A DNA stretch of 64,000 bases from Liolophura sinensis (lineage: Eukaryota > Mollusca > Polyplacophora > Chitonida > Chitonidae): contig NC_088303.1 in NCBI RefSeq assembly GCF_032854445.1, forward strand, positions 13,957,501-14,021,500, given 5' to 3'. The notes under the pieces were generated by a model. It saw nothing but the letters and a program-made list of their open reading frames with translations, did not search any database and had not been told where the DNA came from. Each line of letters begins with the position of its first letter. Position 1 is the first letter of the stretch. Below, piece by piece: positions 63,583 through 64,000 of this stretch. The position numbers were made by a program, and so were the translations under genes.

Positions 63583-64000
63583 CTGTTTAAAAAAAGTAAA
63601 GGTCAAGAGATAGGGAAAATATTTTACTAAATAAAGAGAAATACACACACATAAAACATTGTAAATTCTGTTCACATACTGATCAATGTGATATCCAATT
63701 GTTACATAGCTACCAATGTCAAGACACAAGCACATGTTGAAGGCAAAGACATTATCAGGAAGAAAAGCCCCTTCTTGACATTTCTCTTTGTATAATTTCT
63801 ATTATGACTGCTTTCAAACGTATTTCTAACTTTGAAATGTATATTGGCTAGATATATTCTTCTGATCTTGGAGAGAAAGTAAGATACAAAAAATTGTTTT
63901 GTTAGTACAAATTATCTCTCTTAAACAAACCTCTGCAATCGACAGAACAGCGAGTTTAGTCTGCATGAGGTTCTGACAAGGCTACGTTTGTGCGAAATAT

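Noticed and set aside
63584-64000. Search for the A exon and signal peptide of gene 3; a short frame starting M-Q-T-K-L-A-V-L at the edge was considered
   Set aside because: It lacks a full hydrophobic core, the C-x-x-P cap and a matching donor.

Overview
This is animal nuclear DNA. It is AT-rich, with long introns, GT-AG splice sites, (TA)n microsatellites, tRNA-derived SINEs and minisatellites, and no prokaryotic or organellar signature. One SINE family dominates: a tRNA-like head, a body containing the tail motif 'gtataagtgaaatattc', and an A-rich AAATAAAT end. SINEs of this kind are familiar from molluscs and related lophotrochozoans, so a marine lophotrochozoan (mollusc or brachiopod) is my best guess. 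That is inference, not a database match.

Layout. From 1 to about 27 kb I recognise no gene. The stretch holds SINEs, a 73-bp minisatellite (9.84-10.23 kb), a fold-back AT-rich repeat array with an inserted SINE (21.37-23.33 kb), a 175-bp tandem repeat built around small palindromes (24.08-24.60 kb) and a MITE (25.71-25.90 kb). From 27 to 64 kb there is a cluster of three paralogous multi-exon genes. Gene 1 lies on the + strand (29479-38115, 8 coding exons, 514 aa). Gene 2 lies on the - strand (48404 down to 44319, 5 coding exons, 348 aa). Gene 3 lies on the - strand (63582 down to 59352, three 3' exons; its 5' end is outside the window).

The three genes share one extracellular module. It consists of a 112-nt exon (A, first strands of an Ig-like fold, ending in a split Cys codon), a 321-348-nt exon (B, the rest of the Ig-like fold, with a W-[YN]-[DN] motif and a Cys pair) and an EGF exon starting G-C-P-x(3)-W-G (132 nt with 8 Cys, or a shortened 6-Cys form). 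The A/B, B/EGF and post-EGF junctions are all phase 1. The module resembles the Ig plus WG-type EGF arrangement of Tie receptors and MEGF-like proteins, but no kinase exon is visible. Genes 1 and 3 end in a short Ser/Thr-rich stretch and a C-terminal hydrophobic tail like a GPI-anchor signal; gene 2 ends in a Thr/Ser/Gln mucin-like stalk and a weaker hydrophobic tail. I read the cluster as secreted or GPI-anchored Ig-EGF surface proteins produced by gene and exon duplication.

Repeats touch these genes at several points. Exon 1 of gene 1 has a broken second copy at 27.07-27.36 kb between inverted arms. A 1.8-kb minisatellite fills intron 6 of gene 1. A 28-bp tandem repeat lies just inside an intron of gene 2. 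A Penelope-like element with a GIY-YIG domain sits in the first visible intron of gene 3. The last coding bases of gene 3 belong to the same repeat as a minisatellite downstream of its stop.

Limits: all exon models were made by eye from splice sites, reading frame and paralogue comparison. Untranslated exons, promoters and polyA sites are mostly unresolved.
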